DNA of 64,000 nucleotides from Artocarpus heterophyllus. Its lineage: Eukaryota > Streptophyta > Magnoliopsida > Rosales > Moraceae. Of this stretch, positions 22,413 through 36,064 are shown piece after piece; the stretch's first letter is position 1; every line of letters begins with the position of its first letter. The stretch is taken from assembly GCA_025403435.1 (NCBI GenBank), contig CM046341.1:5651462-5715461 (forward strand), read 5' to 3'. Both the position numbers and the translations under genes were made by a program. Below the pieces are notes generated by a model. The model did no database searches and was not told where the DNA came from. It saw nothing but the letters and a program-made list of their open reading frames with translations.

Positions 22413-24363
22413 ATTCGAAATAGAAATTTACCTTCCAAAGATAGGAGAAGAGAGAAGGGGGGTCAATGACAAAAGCCTTGTAAAGGCGTCCAGGGTAGTA
22501 CTCAGCCAGAACTTTCAGGGCTGCCAACAAGAAGTTCATAAAGGCCGAAGCTGACCTGAAAAAGCCTGCAATTTTCATCCAACTCCACCTTCAATTATAA
22601 CCTCATTAATTACTTAATTATCACATCCTTATTCTATATATGCTCCATTCTTCATGACCATTTTTTCAAAAAAAAAAAAAAAATCTCCTTATTTTGTTAC
22701 GAATTTTTCCATAATATTAATTTAAAAAAAGAAGAACAAAGTTATGAGTTCGCAGGGATCTTATCATCTCATCACAGCTCTGCCAAATCAAAAAAAAAAA
22801 AAAAGAAGTAAAATCCCGGATACTTCCGCCCAACATTAATTTTTTTTAATTTTAATTAAAAAAACAAAAAAAGTAAAGTTATTTATGTAAAGACTACAGT
22901 GTCGGCGTTGACCAATTTACCAAAAGGACGTTTTCATTAAATACTCCATTTCCCGATATTGCCCCTACATTCCCGGCTTGAACCGGGACACCTGAGGGGC
23001 ACTCCGGACAATGTCTAGGAACATCTCGACCTACCCCCGGCCGGAAACGCCAACACACTGCTGTCATTAATTCAGCAGCTCGTACGGTGTTTCAATCCGA
23101 TTTTACCAAACTAACCCTTCTTTTCAAATAATAGTGATTCATTTTATAAGCTTTGGGAAGGGTAAAATTGGGAATTTGTAGGGAAAAAAAACCTTACTTC
23201 CATCGAAAAGGAGAACAAACTGTTCCACGTTCTTTGGCATGGTCCCAATGGCCACCTCCAGTGTGAACACCAGTAAACGAATAAACCTTAAGCATTTTAT
23301 TTAAATTAAAAATTAATCAGAACAAAGTAATTTAAAAAATTACTTTAAATTAAAAAATTAGATAACGAATATTGGGTTTTGGATTTTTCTTGTCTCCGGT
23401 TCCGTACAGTTTCTGGGAGTGGAACTTCTGATAGTCTTGCTTGATCCGGAATATCTGCAACAATGACAAAACATTTTCTTCACACATGCATTTTGAACTT
23501 CTGCTGTAATTTTTTTTTTGTCAAAAAAGAAAAACCAAAAATTATTTCTTTCCTTTTTAAAAATTTGTAAAAGAAAAAAAAAAGGGTATTTTTTTTATAA
23601 TACCAAAACGGGTCTAGATTCCTCATCGTGTCCTGAAACATAAGCAACTCCTTCGGCCAGCTCAGCTGAGAACTCATCAGCGATCAAGTTCTCTGTAGTT
23701 CAAAAAAAAAAAAAAAGAGAAAAGATTAGAGGCCAAATATTAATATTTTCAAATTTATCCAGATAGAGGTTTTCACTCTTTATTATTTATTTTTTAACAA
23801 ATATATAAGTTTAGAGGAATTAGTGACTTTATTATCTATTTGACTTTTGATGGTTTTAACTAATTTTTTAATTAAAAATAATATAAAATTTTTATGTGTT
23901 ATAATATCTACATTATCGTACCAATCACCCTTCAAGGAATTTTCACTTTTCTAACGGACCGTATTCAAAGTAACAAAGGAGAAAAAAGTAAGATTCCTCA
24001 GCTAGCAAAACAAAGAGAAAATACAATAATATCCAATGAAAAGATGAAAAAAGGCTTTTTGAAAGAAGAAGAAGAAGAAGAAGAGAATATACAGAATTAT
24101 ATTTTAAATATATTAGTAGTACTACATATATTACATACCAATTCCTAAACTATCTCTCCAAGAAAGACAAGCCCTCAGTTGCTTCGCAGCTTTCTTAACA
24201 TTTTCACCTTTTGCCTTCAGAAACCTCTCTACGCAAGCATTGTTACAAAACTTCTCCTGCAAAAAATAAAAATAAAACAAAAAAAAAAAATTCTCGACGA
24301 AATTAAGGAAAGCCCAAAAAAAAAGAAGGAAAAAAAATAGTGGTACTAGTTTTTAATGGTAAC

Positions 24364-24395
<32 letters not shown>

Positions 24396-24536
24396 ACACA
24401 GTACACGTATATGTATATAAGTTACCTGTTTGAGAGTGAGAGGAGCTTGTTTCTTGAGAAGCTCGAGAACTGCTTCAACTCTTGTAGACAAATTATTGTT
24501 GATCTTTTTCTGATCTTTCTGTTCTTTCTTTCCCAT
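21249..24536 (-). CDS. SEC14-like (CRAL-TRIO) lipid-transfer protein, 7 exons, 425 aa
   Basis: Coding exons on the minus strand: 24536-24426, 24256-24139, 23692-23604, 23454-23408, 23286-23198, 22565-22432, 21938-21249. All introns are GT..AG and the exons sum to 1278 nt, exactly 426 codons. The N terminus is basic ([11 protein letters not shown]). Residues 38-76 resemble the CRAL-TRIO N-terminal helix bundle ([20 protein letters not shown]). Residues about 80-235 form the lipid-binding fold ([32 protein letters not shown]). The long last exon adds a Ser/Pro/Arg-rich tail ([33 protein letters not shown]). SEC14 proteins bind or exchange phosphatidylinositol and other lipids; the ligand here is unknown. 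A (TA)n tract and a partial duplication sit in intron 6. Confidence 0.9.
21932..22350 (-). repeat. Partial tandem duplication inside intron 6 of the SEC14-like gene
   Basis: GGAAATTTTATGGTAATTAT (22031) recurs as GGAAATTTGTAGTAATTGTT (22273). The acceptor region at 21932 (AACACCCTGCC on the plus strand) recurs at 22158 (AACACTCTGCC). The period is about 226-242 bp. Confidence 0.7.
22375..22410. repeat. (TA)n microsatellite in intron 6
   Basis: About 17 TA units, roughly 20 bp inside the donor of intron 6 of the SEC14-like gene. Confidence 0.95.
24364..24395. repeat. (AT)n(GT)n compound microsatellite in intron 1
   Basis: About eight AT units followed by about seven GT units, within intron 1 of the SEC14-like gene. 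Confidence 0.9.
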
Positions 24537-24689
24537 TTCGAGAACCTTTTTTTTTTTTTTTTTTGCTTTTTTCAGACAAGGGTTTTTGAGAATGATAAAT
24601 ATTCAGGCTTGTTAGCAAAGAGTACTGGGGGGGGCACAGAACCAAATGTACCAAAATTCTTCTTCACGCAACCATCAAAACACTTTGAG

Positions 24690-24825
24690 TATATGGAGAG
24701 AGAGAGAGAGGGGAGAGAGAGAGTTTTTGAGTGTTGTGTGTGTGAATGAGAGGGAAATGAACCTAAAGAGAGGTTGAAAAACTACTGATAACAACGTGGA
24801 ACAGGGAGATCATCTATATATAGCA
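24690..24825 (-). promoter_or_regulatory. Core promoter region of the SEC14-like gene
   Basis: On the minus strand, the TATA-type sequence CTATATATAG (24813-24822) lies about 280 bp before the start codon. It is followed downstream by a CT-rich leader, seen as (GA)n at 24693-24723 on the plus strand. CT-rich 5' leaders are common in plant genes. The start site was not determined. Confidence 0.55.
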
Positions 24826-25380
24826 AAACGACGGCAAAATAACGCCGTTACAATGCTTCACAATTACACATGCGATAAAGAGAAAAAAAAAAAAAAAAAA
24901 CATTATTAAAAGAAAAAGGGATTTTTAAATTAAAAAGTAAAAAAAAAAAAACAGACGTCAACAGGTGTTGTGCCCTTTGGTCAACAGCATTATAGTAATG
25001 ATAGTGATCGTAACGGAAAACGTCGGCTGTGGATAGGCCCAGGCCCAATAGTCTTACGGCGTTGCCATAACACTAAATGCACTGTCTCACTTATTTGGCT
25101 TGTGTGGCCCCCACTTGTCTCCCGTACACCATTTTGCATTAATGTTCCTGTTTTTTTTTTTTTTTTTTTTTTTGTTGAACCTCCTTCCCCGACTAAACCC
25201 CCACTCCGCCCCTTCCCCCCGTGATGCCACTGGACCAATATATCTTGAGCTAATTATTAATTATTATTATGTCTATATAAAGATAAATTATGTCACAAAT
25301 TAGAAGTGCTTAAAAATCTATCCGAATGGACATAAAATAGCCTATGGTTCAATTTACAATGATATTTACAAGATTTTACT

Positions 25381-25546
25381 GGATGTTTAATAGAGTTGTA
25401 TATTGTATAATGTGAAAGCTTAGTTAAAATTATTGTAACGTATGAGAAATTTTTATTTTAACTTTTTTTTTTATATTGTAACCTAGAAAAGCTTTACACT
25501 ATAAAAATCAAAAGTTTTGGTTGAAGCTAAGAATGTCAAACACTTT
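25381..25546 (+). mobile_element. MITE family A, decayed copy 4
   Basis: It starts GGATGTTTAATAG and ends TGTCAAACACTTT. Internal units GTAACGTATGAGAAATTTTT and GTAACCTAGAAAAGCTTTAC are degenerate cores. Confidence 0.6.
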
Positions 25547-25549
25547 AAA

Positions 25550-27276
25550 AAATTACTAATCACAACTCACATAATAACACGTGATCAGGCAATAATTTAA
25601 ACGATCATAATGGAGAGTCAATTGAGAAACAGAAACAATTTTCTATTGGAGGATAAAAGATGTCACAAAATAAAATTCAAGGTACTCCAGTGAATAATAA
25701 GTTTAGGAAAAACAGGCAGCGAATCATCAGTATTCCTTAAACGGCTGCAAAAGAACTATTACGAACTGTTTGCTCATGTGTTTCACTGTACAAAATTTCA
25801 GCTACGTTTAATATCTTTGAAAAAAAAGAGAGAGAGAGAGAGAAAAAATATTGAGTGGTGGTGCAATAAGTTAAAAAAGGCTGCGGTGGCATATGGTGTA
25901 AATGGGTTAGAAAGAACATGTCGATTTGGTAAATTCAATTAGGATATATTTACACACACACACGCACACATACATACACACACACACATTTGTAATGATG
26001 ACATAGATTCACCTTTGGAGAGACCAAAGAGGGTCATCATGATGATTAGTGTTATTATGTTCTGACACATTATGATCATCATAGAACGAAAAACACATGA
26101 CACACGTCCACTCGTGATCGGCGGATATTGAGGGATAATCCGACGTATATATATATATATAATATATATATATGTATATGAATGAATCAATGTTACACGG
26201 TATATTTCGCTCCATCTTTCGGGTTTCCTCACGGTGGCTTCAGCAGCTATTTGCTGTGGAAAATTTGTCAGCTTGTCTTTTTCTCTAGCTAGCATGAACT
26301 TGGTACGTACTCACCGCAAGCTTTGTGTGTGTGTGTGTGTTTTGTTTTTTTTTTTAAGCTTTGCCTTTGTGACAACATTAATAATACAATCAAACACTTC
26401 TTTGTCCATGTAAATTAAAGCCATACTAGCTGTCTTTTTGTTATTAGTTGGTGACATAGTACAAACTATAATTTTATGAGAAAAAATACCGACAATAAAA
26501 GTGGTTTAAATTGTGTTTCCAAACAAATTACAAGTCTTACGACAAAAGATGAGATCCCATGGTTTAACTATTAAATTTCCTTGATTCTCCATCGCAAGTA
26601 CTCATGTTGGTCGTCTAATTAATTTCAATTAATGGGGTCTATTATGTACTCAAATTCTTTGTCAAATTAAAACATTGGCCAAGTTGGTAACAATTTCTAT
26701 GTTTTTTTTATCTGCCAAAATTAGGATACTAGTGACTAGCTAGAGATTCGGTTCTTTATTTAGGACGTATTAGTTGCTCATGATATCGGTTACCATCTTT
26801 TAATATACTCACAAATAACACCTAAGGAATATTGTATCACGTAACACCTAATTATTAATTTCAAACCAAATATAATAAAGTTTCGAGTTCTATACAATGT
26901 GGTTGATTGGACATAAAACAACACACCAAAATTTAATAGAGAATCTGAAAAAGTACGTACGCTATTAGTTTTGCAAAATATATAGGTTAAGTATTAGCAC
27001 AAATGGCGGTGGAATTGTTCTTTCCTCTAGGAAAATAGCAATATTGATTAGATTTATTATTAGCTTAGTTACAGGTAGTCGGTGTGATCAAGTACTAATG
27101 AGTGAACACAAGCTGAACAGCGTATATGAAACCACACAAAACGTCAAACATTAGAGTTGAAATCAATGTCTAGCTAGAGGCACATGAGGAGAGAGACAGA
27201 ACACATTGCATATTATTAACAAAGACACATGGTCCCATAAAGTCAAGGCCTTGATATTTGTCGTCCACCAATATAG

Positions 27277-27320
<44 letters not shown>

Positions 27321-28770
27321 TATGTATATAGTACGCTTAATTAGTTCAATTTCGTTGCTGTTACGGCGGGGACTTTTCTTACACTTGGCATAGACCCACA
27401 ATGTCCAGGACATTCTCTCTACGTGTGCTAATAATCTTTTAATCTAGATCACTACTTCCCATAACTCTTTTAATTTCTCTCTCTCTTTTAATTAAGAACT
27501 TGTTTATATGTTTATTATATATTAAGGAACTTGGTGCCTATGTATGTAAAATTTCAATTAAGGTGTTCTCAGAACTTTAATTGTAAAAAACTTTTCTTAG
27601 AATTTAATAACAGTATTATATAAAAAATACCTTCAATTTGATGAAATAATTTTAAAATTAATTAGAAAAAAAAACACAAGTGACAAGACGTGCTCTAGCA
27701 CAAATAAAATGTACAAAAAGGACATTTCTATCAAAATTTTAACAGTCATTAATGTCGGTTTCGAAAGCACTTTACATGTTGAAGTTCAAAAGGCAGTTTA
27801 TCAAAATAATTAAAAAAAATTGTCAATTATGCTTATAATCGAGAAATGTACACTCTTTTTTAATCCTCACTATAAAACAATGGCTTCCAGTCTAAAGATT
27901 ATATTATATATTAAATTGGGGTTTATTCTTTTGTAAGTAATGGAGTTTTACTTTATTAAGGATCATGAATTAGATATTTCTTTAAAAATGGATAGATTAA
28001 TTTTTAACATTTTTCTTTTTTGGGTTTTATTTGTAAACTCACGAGCTTGTTTACTAGAAGTGACCTTAGCCGCTTGCCTGATTTATTTGAAAAGCCCAAA
28101 CAACTTGTAGAAAATTATTACTGCCACAAAACACGAGTGCACAAGTACAAGATTTTGGCTTTCCACGCGCAAAGAAAAACAAATTGTACTATAAATAAAA
28201 TGAAGGTTCTCTATGACAAGTAAAAGCAAATACTCGTCGCCTAATATCAAAGACAATAGTGGGTTTTTGCCGGTGGGGTTCTTGGAGTTAGGAGGTTTTA
28301 AACTAAGATAAATAATTAATTATAAGGGTTTGGGAAAAAAAAAAAGAAGAAGAAGCCAAAGCGTAATTTAGGCTGCTAATTTGGTGCTTCCCAAAGCTGA
28401 AGGTTGTAAGCTTTATGATGGTAATTAAAATAATTATACATAAGATGGTGTTTCTGAAAGATTTGTTTCGTTTGTCTTCATTCAAATATGTAAGAGATTC
28501 CTCTCACTCATACTCCCTTTAGTACTTCTTTTCTTTTTTATAAGGTGATATCATTAGCTCTCTAGAATATGCGCAATTTGATAAAGTGTATGCATATATA
28601 TTGTACAACTATACGTCAGTCAGAATTTCGCATAGTTAGGCTATGACTTTGGGGATATGTATGATACAAAAAATATGCCCATGCATTGAAAATGCAAACT
28701 ACCCACCATATAATAATCATGTCTATTTTCTAGACTGAAATACTATCTTCTAAACAGCGGGCTATAAGTT
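25550..28770. other. Gene-poor intergenic DNA
   Basis: No supported gene. Contents: a CA-rich tract at 25950-25990, (AT)n at 26143-26172, a GT run at 26326-26340, and a long (AT)n at 27282-27317. A slightly GC-richer patch at 26190-26290 has a short minus-strand frame of unknown meaning. Confidence 0.5.
27282..27317. repeat. (AT)n microsatellite
   Basis: An uninterrupted run of about 18 AT units. Confidence 0.95.
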
Positions 28771-28776
28771 AAAAGA

Positions 28777-28962
28777 AGTGTTTAGAATTTCAATTTTAAC
28801 CTATCAATTATATCTACGAACAGTGTAAAACTTTTAATAGCTATAGTTTATAATAGCTATAGTTTAAAGTAAAAGTTACTATAATATAAAGCTCTTATAT
28901 ATTATAATTTTTAAACTAAAATAACATTAAAATAACAGTTAAAGCTGATGTTTTAAACACAA
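28777..28962 (+). mobile_element. MITE family A, decayed copy 5
   Basis: It starts GTGTTTAGAATTTC and ends TTTTAAACAC. Internal AACAGTGTAAAACTTTTAAT and ATAAAGCTCTTATATATTAT are degenerate reverse cores. An ATAGCTATAGTTTA duplication is inside. Confidence 0.55.
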
Positions 28963-29906
28963 GCTAAATAGCAGAGAAAAAGAAAATATATGTATGTGTC
29001 TGCATGTACAATGTATAGTTTATTCAAAGGCCTCACACGTGGCCAAATTGTACCTAAAGTTGCATCATTTGGATATTCCACCCACCCTTGAAAAAAACCC
29101 CTTTTTTTATGAGATTTCAAAATTTGAAATACAACCCCTCTCTTCCCTCCTTTGAGTGTGCACAAGTGATAATCTTTCTTTTTCATGAATGACTTTTTTT
29201 TCCTAAGCCAATATGATAGTCAGTCACCCACTTCACACCCACAACAGAGACCACGCTAACACCCTGAACCATAACATTTCATCATGGCTTAATCATTACA
29301 TTTTAAAATTCAAAAAACTCCACATATAATACGACCTATTGCTTTTCCTCTCTGGCTTTGTTGTTCTCCTATGTCTTTCTAGAGAGAGATAAACTAAACA
29401 ATTTAAGGAGAAAAGGCTTAAGGCGTTTTTCATGTAAGGGAATAGTATTTCATGCAAGGGAATAGTAAGTTTTCCAAATTTATGGTGTACATGTAACCTC
29501 TATTGTCCTTATACACGCATATATATATATATATATAACTTTTGCTTGTATATATTTTTTCTGAGTTTGGACGGAACTTATAAGGAACCTTGTCTAAATG
29601 AAGCTAGATATGAAACTAGACAGAAGTAGAATCTTTAAGAGGGAAATATATTTCTTTTTCAACTTTTTGCGTAGAATATTAGAACCCCACATATAATATG
29701 TGACGTATCTATATATAACTGGAAGAGTGGATTGTTTTTGTACAAGTGATCATGCCACTATTAGCTGGGTGCAACAGATAAAGCTAAATCTGGACCCCTC
29801 CACTTGTTTCATATATTGGTTTAAATTTGATTTTCCATCAACTTATACATCCTAGTTAACCTGACCTCTAATTATTCTTGAGGAAGTTTTCCTTGGAAAC
29901 AATTGA

Positions 29907-30065
29907 TAGGGCGTTTAGAGAATTAGTTTGTGTCAATCGGTTTGAACTCAATTAACAGTGTAAAATTCTCATATACTATAGTGTAAAGCAAAAGTGAAAT
30001 ACAATTAAAGTTTATGTTACAATGTTTTAAACTAACTTGTTTAAATCAATGCTCTCAAACACTTT
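29907..30065 (+). mobile_element. MITE family A, copy 6
   Basis: It starts TAGGGCGTTTAGAGAATTAG and ends CTCTCAAACACTT. The core is AACAGTGTAAAATTCTCATA, then ACTATAGTGTAAAG. Confidence 0.6.
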
Positions 30066-30955
30066 TAAATATGCGAATTTATTTATTTTTTTTGGAAAAG
30101 GGTCAGATTTTTTTCCCCCTTGAATTTTCCAGTGGCAGAAAACAAATTGTACCTAAGCTTAAGTAAAGGGCATATTTGAAGAAAGTGATAAAAACAATAA
30201 CATATAACCAGTTATATTTGACTGCATGAAAATAACATTGGCATTGTTGTAACTTGCAACTTGTATGTGCACCTCGATATCGTTCCCTCTTTTAGGTTCA
30301 GTCACATCATCGGAAAGTAGCTACGTGTCCACAATTTTAAAGCATAGATATGTACCTTTTAATCACTTCCATGATTAAAAACATGCATATATATATATAT
30401 ATATCATATATTTGCATTAGTTATATATAAGAAAAAGAGAGAGGGACATAACCTGTTCTTTCTAACGTTAATGAAAAAGGCAAAGCCAGATTGTCGAGAG
30501 GAAATTGGAAGTTGATAATTATTTGGGAATAGACTCTGGAGACACAACTGAGCCACTTTTGAACCGTTGCAAAAGAAAAGAAAAATTGCACGAATCTTTT
30601 TTTTTTTTTTTTCCTTTGCCGTTTGTGGTGGGGTATGTTCATTTTTGACCAAATGATCATCATGTATACTGTCTCTCACATGGTAATAATTGGAAGTACC
30701 TCTATATATATATATATATATCCCATTTGTGACTGCAACAATAGGACCCGCCATTCTATGATCCATCATTTTTTAGCTGACTAGTTTGTTCAATTGTTGG
30801 TACAAATGACCTTTGAGAATTTGACACAACCAAAATTAATTAAAAGAAATGAAAGGTTAAAAAAAGAGGGTGACCCCATGAAGTTCACGAGCTATTTTGA
30901 AGTTTGCAATTGGGTTATATACACTACTTGCGTGTTTAATTGTGGTAAGAATATA

Positions 30956-31111
30956 TAGGATGTTCGAAAAAGTGGTTTTAATTAAAAATATTAGTTTAAA
31001 AATTGTACCATGTAAGAGCTTTACACTGTAGTAATTTTTTTATATTTTATTATAGTTTTACATTATTTATTAGTTAGAACGTTGATTCCAACCAAAATAC
31101 CAAACAACCTA
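30956..31111 (+). mobile_element. MITE family A, copy 7
   Basis: It starts TAGGATGTTCGAAAAAG and ends CCAAACAACCTA. Internal cores are GTACCATGTAAGAGCTTTAC and ATTATAGTTTTACATTATTT. Confidence 0.65.
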
Positions 31112-33040
31112 ATAACTAACTAGTAGGGTAGAACAACAAGATTTTCAAGTGACTATTTTTTTTTTAAATCTGAATTTAGCAAGAATGGTTTAATTAACAA
31201 TTAATTTTCTACTTGCATCATGAAGTCCAATATGACAGGCACGTCAAAAAAAAAAAAAAAAAAGAGAGAGAGACACCAAACTCCTTTAATTAGTACTGAT
31301 AGAACTACATTACATCCCGGCATGGCCAATAAGTAATTTCAGGATGACAACGAAAAGGGTTAATAAGACAAATCACCTAGTTATGTTTATTGAATTAATT
31401 TTAACTTGTAAATATTCTATGTATATCCTAAAATGATATCATTAAAATAATTATTATGTCATTAAGAATGTTTTCAGCATATTCTAAATATTATGTTAAA
31501 TTTTAATTTTATAACAATAATTTGGTCGTGTATTTATAATTTTTCTGAAGAAAATATGATTTGGTATATAAAAAATTTGACACTTGTCACCTGATAAAAA
31601 TTTGAAAAAAATTTAGTAAACTTATAGCAGATAGGCCATTTTTTAATGTACTGATGGTACTAAATAACATATTTTCAAACATTTATGGTAAATAGTTAGC
31701 ATATTCACGGTGTATAATTTATTTATAAGGTGAACTTATTATAAATATGATTTGTAAACAAATTATTCACCACAAAGATGTTATTTATCATCATAATTTT
31801 TTTAAAAAATATGCCATTTACCATACGTATTTTCATAAAAGCACTATTTAGCTCTTTCTCGTTTTCCATATATTAGACCGTGTTCAAGTCCTGTCTAACT
31901 TGAAAAATAGAAAGCATAATTAAAAAAAAAAAAAAGGGATATACTAGTGTAGTCTTATTTTTAAATTAGACATATGCCTGTCACATATTCTATCAAAAAA
32001 GGTTGAAAATATATGTCTACTATAGAAAAAAGATATGTTAATATATGTTTAAAATTTAAATTTAATGTAATCACGTTTGCACTTTACTGCTTTTATTTCA
32101 TGCAATTTTCGAACATAATTTGCTGTTCTGAGAAACAGTGTGGCAGTACTATAGCATACCGTTGAACAAAGATTCAGAAAAACAAAGAAACCAGGCAATT
32201 GTGGCTTTAAGGGATGATAGTTGGAAAATCACAGTAAAAAGATGTGTGAAATAATAATAATGGAATAAAGGGCAACATTTGAACGTAAAAAGACAAAAAC
32301 TCAAGAAAAAAGTGATTCTTATATTTGTATTAGCCTTTTTATTAGGGGTGGGCGAAGTGATTGTGATTTGATACCATGATAAGAGAACAGAAAAGGATAT
32401 TATGCTGTTCAAATATTTTTTGACCCCATGTCGTTGAGTGATCATGTGTTTTGCCCTAAAACAAAAGCCTGTCTATAGTTAATCTTCACTCAAACTTATT
32501 ATACCACCATGCTAGATAAAAGTTAAAACAACAGATAATACATACATTGCATGTAACAATAAGACAAATGATCAATGCTTTTCATGAACATACCTTTTTC
32601 ATAACAATATATTGCGTACGAATAGATATTAGTAAATACGTCCAAAAACCAATATATATGTGTGTGCGTGTAGCTAAAATGGCTAATAGCGTGTTAAAAC
32701 CGCTAATTAAGGTGGTAGGTAATAGGTGCTACATACTGAGATTTTTCATTAAATTAATCACCCCATTGTGATGGGGTCTGCTACTTAAAGGCAACAAGAC
32801 AACACAAGTAACACACGCTTTACAGTGATCTTTCCCAACATTTATTAATCACATAAAAAGGAAAAACAACTAGCCTACTATTAGCTGCAACAACCTAGCT
32901 CGGGGGTGAGATTTTCCCTCACACTTATAAACTAACCACAGCCCCTTCCATAACCGATGTGACATTTTCTTAACGGGCACTAATGCGAGGGCTTCGGTAT
33001 GCCATGGCAGAGTCACAATGAGTCAAGGGGCTAATAGTAC
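31112..33040. other. Gene-poor intergenic DNA
   Basis: No supported gene. AT-rich, with A runs at 31244-31262 and 31922-31935. Open frames here are short and without recognisable domains. Confidence 0.5.
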
Positions 33041-33044
33041 GCTA

Positions 33045-33295
33045 GTAGCATGGTAGCATAAGGCTTAGTACCAAGTGGTTTGGCAATTAAAAGTCCTAAG
33101 TTTGAATTTAATGGAAAGCGCTTGAGACTATTTTTAGGCTTCCCATTCAATGGTCATCAACACTTGATGGGGTTGCAATGATGCACTTCGTCTACCAACT
33201 TAAGTAACTATCTCTCGATATGGACATTACTTCATGTGTGAGGGTTATATAGTCGTCCCAAAGGATACTTTTATTTTGGCAAAAAAAAAAAAAAG
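33045..33295 (+). mobile_element. SINE candidate with A tail
   Basis: About 250 bp. It has an A-box-like TAGCATAAGG (33054), a B-box-like GTTTGAATTT some 50 bp later, and a 3' end TTGGCAAAAAAAA with a pure A tail (33281-33294). This layout fits a tRNA-derived SINE. The B box is degenerate and a target-site duplication was not found. Confidence 0.35.
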
Positions 33296-33299
33296 AGAG

Positions 33300-33898
33300 A
33301 GACCCAGTAGTGTAGTCCTTACGACTTCAGTTTAGCGGCCCTTTGACAATTTACTAGGATCACAAGTGGAACAAAAAGAAATTTGACTCATGCCTTCGAC
33401 CTAACATCCAAGTCATGCTTTCGACTTAACATCAAACGGATCCATTATCACATCAAGTCCCAGAAGGGTAGTTGTGGTTCTGCGCCACTCCCCCACACCA
33501 TTTTGCTATTAAAAGAAGTGGGCTAAATCTTTTATATAAAATGGTTATATTGGTTGCATCATAATAATTTGTAACATACCAACATGGGGTCTGATTTCGA
33601 CAGCCTAGAGGATCTTTATTTCCTGGACTCGTTTGGTTTGGAGCCTTTGTCTATTATAAGTCTGTAAGACTTAATAATGCAAAATCTTGAAGCAGAACAG
33701 GCTGCAGTCTCAGATGATGAACATTTGGGCCAAGAGATTTCCCGATTAGGGTCTGATCCATTGTTGGACATTAATGGATGATAGTCCAGATCTGTCTAAA
33801 GATTTTGTGGCACGGCCCAGAGTGTACGGTTGAAGGCTCTGCCCAAAGTGTTCTCCTTTTGTCCTCTTCAGCAGTGGCATTACACCGAATCCCCAGAG

Positions 33899-33929
<31 letters not shown>

Positions 33930-33934
33930 GTAAG

Positions 33935-33965
<31 letters not shown>

Positions 33966-35700
33966 TTCTAAAAAGCTGGGATAAAGAATTTGATCAGCTA
34001 GTAATTAGCAAAAGACAAGACCATAATTTTTTCTGTTTTTTTAAGGGATAATTTTCTGTTTTGACTGATTGGCTAATTATGCACTTAAGTGATTGGGACT
34101 TTAGAACATCAAACACAAAACAGCATCATCTATGAAACAAAGGGTTAAACTTATTTTTAGTTATGAAATTATTGACCAAATCTCATTTTGATCTTTAAGT
34201 TTTAAACCATTTTAAAACAAGATTTTTTTATCTATCAAATTATTTCAAATTAGTTCTTTCGTCTTATTGGGTTGTTAAAAAATCAACAGAAGTGTCACGG
34301 TTTATTCTTAACTGTTGTGTCTTAACATTTAAGATTACCAAATTTACTCTTATAAAATGCACACGGTCATCGCATGCCTTTGTTTGTCAAAATTTTAACA
34401 TTTGTACAAATAGAATAACTAATTGAGATAAATTAATGGATCGAAGATTTATTCTGAAACATTTTAAAAGTTAATGACAAAATTGAGATTAACTCTAAAA
34501 AATAAATATGAATAGATGAAAAAGATTAAAATTTTGATCTATTCAACAATATTTTTAGGATATTATCTATTTTCATGAGTACACAACAACAAAATAACGG
34601 GAAAATCAATTTTTTCAAGTTTATCGACCAAAAATTTAGTAAAATTCTCTTATAAACAACTCAGAACCGATGACAATTTTAAAGAGTTCCAAGAGTGTAA
34701 TTACATGAGTTTGAATACATGGCATCCCGCTCTGATACTAATCATCATCTTAATTTACCAACTCTCTTAAAAATTTAATCATTATAAGAAGTGGACGACA
34801 ATAGTAATATATATATATATATTTACTTTTATATACATAAACCCTGTTTAATGTAAAATTGTGGTTGAAAACAATAAACCTTGTTTTGTAATGTCATATA
34901 TATATATATATATATTAAGTTAACATCAGCAATATTTGCATCATTATTTCATATAGGAGTGATGCTTTTCACAAGTTCATGTCGAGGATTTACGTCTTTG
35001 GTAATTTCTTCTTTTCGCCGCAACACGCAGTACTTTGGATTTAGAGGCGATATCGTAAGGCAGAGTAATAATAGAGTTTTGAACACATTTGGAACCTTTG
35101 GATTTAATGATGAATGCTCAATGAAATTATTGTTCAATACATGATATGTGACGATACATGGCCATAATATGCTCTACGAAAATTATTGTGCAATACATAT
35201 CATGAAATGGGTACTGCATATCACATTAAAAAAAAAACAAAAACAATTCTCTCATGAACATTTTCAGTTACTTCTCTCTGTCCGTCTCTGTCTATACTGA
35301 AAATCAAGTCGGGTTTACTTTTAATACTCTGCCTTTTAAATTTATTTAAAATTATACTTCGGGCTTTTTTATGTCATTGAATATATACTTTTATAAAAGA
35401 TTTAATACATAAATTTATATCTTATATCAATCTGATTTTGATGTTTAAAATAACCAAATTATCCTCAAGTAAAAAGAGGAAAAAAATAAACTTTCAAAAA
35501 AAGAAAGAAAAAAACAAAAACACAAAAAAATCTGTTGTTTGGAGTATTCTAAACAGTTTTGAGACCACCTAGTTTAAAGGTTTTTTGAAGTCTTTAATTT
35601 TTTTGTTTTTCTATTTGAGTGTATTGGGGTAAATTTTTAGGTCAAAACCGTAAGTTGATTAGTATAGATTTATATATTAAATTTAATATTAAACTTTGTT
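33300..35700. other. Gene-poor intergenic DNA
   Basis: No supported gene. Less AT-rich DNA at 33590-33900 has no usable frame. (TA)n with (TATATG)n is at 33904-33966. Possible fold-back repeat arms are at 34145-34210 and 34430-34500. (AT)n runs are near 34805-34820 and 34898-34915. Confidence 0.45.
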
Positions 35701-36064
35701 GGATAGATCATATTGTATTATATTAGTGTGTTTGTCACACCAAAATGCCAATGGGATTAGAAAAAATAATCCCAATCCCTATTTAGGGATAAATAATGAC
35801 CGGATTAATAATCTATTGGCTACAAAATAGTCCTAAATTTGCATAAGAACTTACCCCTGAAGAAAAAGCGGGACTCTTTGTCTAAGGCTTAGAATGAGAG
35901 TTTTACTTCAACCCAACCCAAAGATCATTTGCCAACCCAAGCCACTATCACCATCGCCGGCCACCCCCAACGCCAACCTAAGCAACTACCACCGTCGCCA
36001 ACCCACCCTTGTAGTCGATGCAACCATCCACCGTTGTGCACGGCCCCCACAGTCTAATCATTTT

